From Bugula neritina (Eukaryota; Bryozoa; Gymnolaemata; Cheilostomatida; Bugulidae), in the NCBI GenBank assembly GCA_964035545.1, contig OZ037765.1, positions 15,058,698-15,122,697 on the forward strand: DNA of 64,000 bases, in the 5' to 3' direction. How positions within the stretch are numbered: position 1 is the stretch's first letter; every line of letters begins with the position of its first letter. The translations under genes were made by a program, and so were the position numbers. A model generated the notes under the pieces. That model did no database searches. It was not told the DNA's origin and saw only the letters and a program-made list of their open reading frames with translations. Positions 59,801 to 64,000 of the stretch are shown one piece after another.

Positions 59801-60581
59801 TGCAACACATTGAAATATACTGCAACACACTGAAACATCTGGCAACATTTTGAAACATACTGCAACACATTGAAATATACCGCAACATACTGAAATATGC
59901 TGTAGCACACTGAAATACACCGCAACTCACTATAATATAGTGTAATATACAGAAATGTACTGTAACATACTGAAATATACTGTAACATACTGAAATATAC
60001 TGCAACATACTGAAATACATTGTAACATACTGAAATATACTGCAACATACTGAAATACACTGTAACATACTGAAATATACTGCAACATACTGCAACATAC
60101 TGAAATACACTGTAACATACTGAAATACACTGCAACATACTGCAACATACTGAAATACACGGGAAGAAATTGAAACACACTACAACACATTGAAATATAC
60201 TGCAACACACTGAAACATACAGCAACATACTGAAATATACTGCGACACATTGAAATATACTGCAACATAGTTAAATATAATGCAAGATACTGCAACATTC
60301 TGAAATACACTGTGACATACTGAAATACACTGCAACATACTTCAACATACTGCAACATACTGCAACATACTGAAATACACTGTAACATATTGAAGTGCAC
60401 TGCAACACATTGAAATATACTGCAACACACTGAAACATACGGCAACATACTGAAATATACTACAACACATTGAAATATACTGCAACATACTGAAATATGC
60501 TGTAGTATACTGAAACACACTGCAACACAGTGAAGTATACTGTAAAATACAGAAATATACTGTAACATACTGAAACATATG
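53895..60581 (+). repeat. Mixed higher-order units
   Basis: Continuous decamers with CATCATACTG markers at about 55250, 56890 and 57850 and ACAAACCCAATT at about 54886, 56515 and 58405. The first 3 kb match 20.1-23.15 kb. Segments of 57.0-57.8 kb recur in 59.0-59.5 kb. No gene or unique DNA was seen. Confidence 0.7.
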
Positions 60582-62680
60582 TCAACATACTGAAATGTAC
60601 TGCAACATACTGAAATACACTGTAACAAACCCAATTACATTGCAACAAACTGCAACATACTGAAATACGCTGTAACATATTGAAATACGCTCCAACACAT
60701 TGAAAGAAACTGCAATATACCTAAATATACGATAATATACTGAAAGATACTGTACCACATTGAAAAACATTGCAACATACTGAAACATGCTGTAGCACAT
60801 TAAAATACACTGTAAGATACTGAAATACACTGCAACATGCTGAAATACACTGTAACCTACTGAAATACACTGCAACATACTACAACATACTGAAATACAC
60901 TGTAACATTATGAATTACACTGCAACACATTGAAAAATACTGCAACATACCGAAATATATGGCAAACTACTGAAATATACTTTAACAGATTGAAAAAAAC
61001 TGCATCATACTGAAATATACTGTAACACACTGAAATATACTGCAAAACACTGAAATACACTGTAACATAGTGAAATACACTGTAACATACTGAAATATAC
61101 TGCAACACACTGCAACATACTGAAATGCGCTGTAACATACTGAAATACACTGCAACATACTACAACATATTGAAATACACTGTAACACATTGAAATATAC
61201 TGCAACACACTGAAACATACGGCAACATATTGAAATATACTGCAACACATTGAAATATACCGCAACATACTGAAATATGCTGTAGCACACTGAAATACAC
61301 TGCAACTCACTATAATATAGTGTAACATACAGAAATGTACTGTAACATACTGAAATACACTGTAACATACTGAAATATACTGCAACATACTGAAGTACAC
61401 TGCAACATACTGCAACATACTGAAATACACTGTAACATATTGAAATACACTACAACACATTGAAATATACTGCAACACACTGAAGGATACGGCAACATAC
61501 TGAAATATACTGCGACACATTGAAATATACTGCAACATACTGAAATTTGCTGTAGCATACTGAAATATACTGTAACACACTGTAAAATACTGCAACATAC
61601 TGCAACATACTGACATACACTGGAACATACTGAAATACACTGCAACATACTACAACATACTGAAATACACTGTAACCTACTGAAATACGCTGTAGCACAC
61701 TGAAATATACTGCAACATACTGAAATATAATGCAAATTACTACAACATACTGAAATACACTGTGACATACTGAGATACACTGCAACATACTGCAACATAC
61801 TGTAACATACTGAAATACACTGTAACCTACTGAAACACACTGCAACATACTACAACATACCGAAGTACACTGTAACATCATGAATTACACTGCAACACAT
61901 TGAAAAATACTGCAACATACCGAAATATATGGCAAACTACTGAAATATACTTTAACAGATTGAAAAAAACTGCATCATACTGAAATATACTGTAACACAC
62001 TGAAATATACTGCAAAACACTGAAATACACTGTAACATACTGAAATACACTGTAACATACTGAAATATACTGCAACACACTGCAACATACTGAAATGCGC
62101 TTTAACATACTGAAATACACTGCAACATACTACAACATATAGAAATACACTGCAACACATTGAAATATACTGCAACACACTGAAACATCTGGCAACATAT
62201 TGAAATATACTGCAACACATTGAAATACACCGCAACATACTGAAATATGCTGTAGCACACTGAAATACACCGCAACTCACTATAATATAGTGTAATATAC
62301 AGAAATGTACTGTAACATACTGAAATATACTTTAACATACTGAAATATACTGCAACATACTGAAGTACACTGCAACATACTGCAACATACTGAAATACAC
62401 TGTAACATATTGAAATACATTACAACACATTGAAATATACTGCAACACACTGAAATATGCTGTAGCACACTGAAATACACTGCAACTCACTATAATATAG
62501 TGTAATATACAGAAATGTACTGTAACATACTGAGATAAACTGCAACATACTGCAACATACTGCAACATACTGCAACATACTGAAATACACTGTAACATAT
62601 TGAAATACACTGCAAAACCTTGAAATATACTGCAACACACTGAAGGATACGGCAACATACTGAAATATACTGCAACACAC
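60582..62680 (+). repeat. Third copy of the first 2.1 kb of the 7.2-kb block
   Basis: Matches 7208-9296 at a constant offset of 53,374 bp until about 62,570, where one extra ACATACTGCA decamer is present. The match stops at about 62,670, where it joins a CGAAGTACAC-type segment instead of ATATGCTGTA. It contains the same 970-bp spacing between CATCATACTG markers as the other two copies. Confidence 0.78.
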
Positions 62681-64000
62681 TGCAACATACTACAACATAC
62701 CGAAGTACACTGTAACATCATGAATTACACTGCAACACATTGAAAAATACTGCAACATACCGAAATATATGGCAAACTACTGAAATATACTTTAACAGAT
62801 TGAAAAAAACTGCATCATACTGAAATATACTGTAACACACTGAAATATACTGCAAAACACTAAAATACACTGTAACATACTGAAATACACTGCAACATAC
62901 TGAAATGCGCTGTAACATACTGAAATACACTGCAACATACTACAACATATTGAAATACACTGTAACACATTGAAATATACTGCAACACACTGAAACATAC
63001 GGCAACATATTGAATTATACTGCAACACATTGAAATATACCGCAACATACTGAAATTTGCTGTAGCATACTGAAATATACTGTAACACACTGTAAAATAC
63101 TGCAACATACTGCAACATACTGACATACACTGGAACATACTGAAATACACTGCAACATACTACAACATACTGAAATACACTGTAACCTACTGAAATATGC
63201 TGTAGCACACTGAAATATACTGCAACATACTGAAATATAATGAAAGTTACCACAACATACTGAAATACACTGTGAGATACTGAGATACACTGCAACACCT
63301 TGAAATATACTGCAACACACTGAAAGATACGGCAACATACTGAAATATACTGCGACACATTGAAATATAGTGCAGCATACTGAAATATGCTGTAGCATAC
63401 TGAAATATACTGTAACACACTGAAATATACTGCAACATTCTGAAATACATTGTAACATACTGAAATATACTGCAACATACTGAAATACACTGTAACATAC
63501 TGAAATATACTGCAACATACTGCAACATACTGAAATACACTGTAACATACTGAAATACACTGCAACATACTGCAACATACTGAAATACACTGGAAGAAAT
63601 TGAAACACACCACAACACATTGAAATATACTGCAACACACTGAAACATACAGCAACATACTGAAATATACTGCGACACATTGAAATATACTGCAACATAG
63701 TTAAATATAATGCAAGATACTGCAACATTCTGAAATACACTGTGACATACTGAAATACACTGCAACATACTTCAACATACTGCAACATACTGAAATACAC
63801 TGTAACATATTGAAGTGCGATGCAACACATTGAAATATACTGCAACACACTGAAACATACGGCAACATACTGAAATATACTGCAACACATTGAAATATAC
63901 TGCAACATACTGAAATATGCTGTAGTATAGTGAAACACACTGCAACACAGTGAAGTATACTGTAAAATACAGAAATATACTGTAACATACTGAAACATAT
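62681..64000 (+). repeat. Terminal mixed unit running off the window
   Basis: After the junction at about 62,670 the order resembles 21.35-22.6 kb and 55.2-56.4 kb, with a shortened stretch at about 62880-62910. The array is still in register at base 64000. Confidence 0.7.

Larger units (their letters stand above)
43363..64000 (+). repeat. Decameric satellite array, right part
   Basis: The same array continues in the same orientation directly after the inserted transposon. The first bases continue the higher-order unit broken at 42606: the ACAAACCCAATTAC marker at about 43376 sits where uninterrupted copies place it once 758 bp are subtracted. The array ends mid-unit at base 64000, so it extends downstream. 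No gene, RNA gene or unique DNA was seen in this part. Confidence 0.97.

Noticed and set aside
1-64000. CRISPR array
   Set aside because: There are no conserved repeats separated by unique spacers and no cas genes. The units are directly adjacent 10-mers.
1-64000. Telomeric repeat tract
   Set aside because: The decamer is not a canonical telomere motif, lacks G clusters, and has higher-order structure with an inserted transposon.
1-64000. CENP-B box or other known centromere protein site
   Set aside because: I noticed no sequence with the TTCG and CGGG core elements together. A centromeric role is possible but not supported by a motif.
1-64000. Inverted copies or hairpin-forming arms between array blocks
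   Set aside because: All blocks read in the same orientation. ACTG stays on the plus strand on both sides of the transposon.
1-64000. TATA-like and AATAAA strings as promoters or polyadenylation signals
   Set aside because: They occur by repetition of ATATACTG and GAAATAAACT variants throughout the array and mark no gene.

Overview
The window is almost entirely one tandem-repeat (satellite) array built from a 10-bp unit. It contains one unique 756-bp insertion, a non-autonomous DNA transposon (MITE-like) at 42607-43362. I find no credible protein-coding gene, tRNA, rRNA or CRISPR array. The array runs off both window edges, so its true length exceeds 63 kb. Tens of kilobases of head-to-tail satellite with higher-order repeats, plus a terminal-inverted-repeat element with no transposase, point to a eukaryotic nuclear genome. 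The sequence does not let me name a taxon.

The basic unit is a decamer centred on ACTG. Two types roughly alternate: ACATACTGAA, then ATACACTGTA or ATATACTGCA. The alternation slips where an extra ACATACTGCA is inserted. The plus strand is A-rich and G-poor (about 45% A and 10% G in the consensus 20-mer). All copies I read point the same way. On the minus strand the consensus lacks stop codons. Because 10 is 1 modulo 3, all three minus frames stay open for long stretches and give the same decapeptide-like repeat (for example QYVAVYFSML). These are not genes.

Over the decamer lies a nested hierarchy: (1) decamer; (2) a 20-bp dimer; (3) higher-order units of about 1.6-3.0 kb; (4) blocks of about 2-7 kb copied 16-53 kb apart. 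Type A units carry a 12-bp A-rich variant, seen nine times. They form 1,692-bp tandem pairs at about 15.7, 38.7 and 46.5 kb, and a 2,992-bp unit at 48.2-51.2 kb. Type B units of 2,040-2,080 bp occur at 12.4-14.5, 33.4-37.5 and 42.4-45.3 kb. A 1,600-bp tandem duplication lies at 1471-4670. A block of about 7.2 kb (7310-14508) recurs at 28256-35455, and its first 2 kb recurs again at 60582-62680.

Layout: 1-1470, type A block; 1471-4670, 1,600-bp duplication; 4671-7300, mixed units; 7310-14508, first 7.2-kb block ending in type B units; 14509-19200, leader segment plus type A pair; 19200-28250, mixed units including a junction near 23.15 kb and a single-copy patch at 27421-27760; 28256-37490, second 7.2-kb block and an extra type B unit; 37536-42414, leader, type A pair and partial B; 42415-45252, a type B unit split by the transposon; 45298-53890, leader, type A pair and the 2,992-bp duplication; 53890-64000, mixed units matching 20-23 kb and 7-9 kb. 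The decamer register is kept throughout except at the nine 12-mers, one -1 site, one +1 site and the transposon. Growth has therefore been almost wholly by gain and loss of whole decamers.
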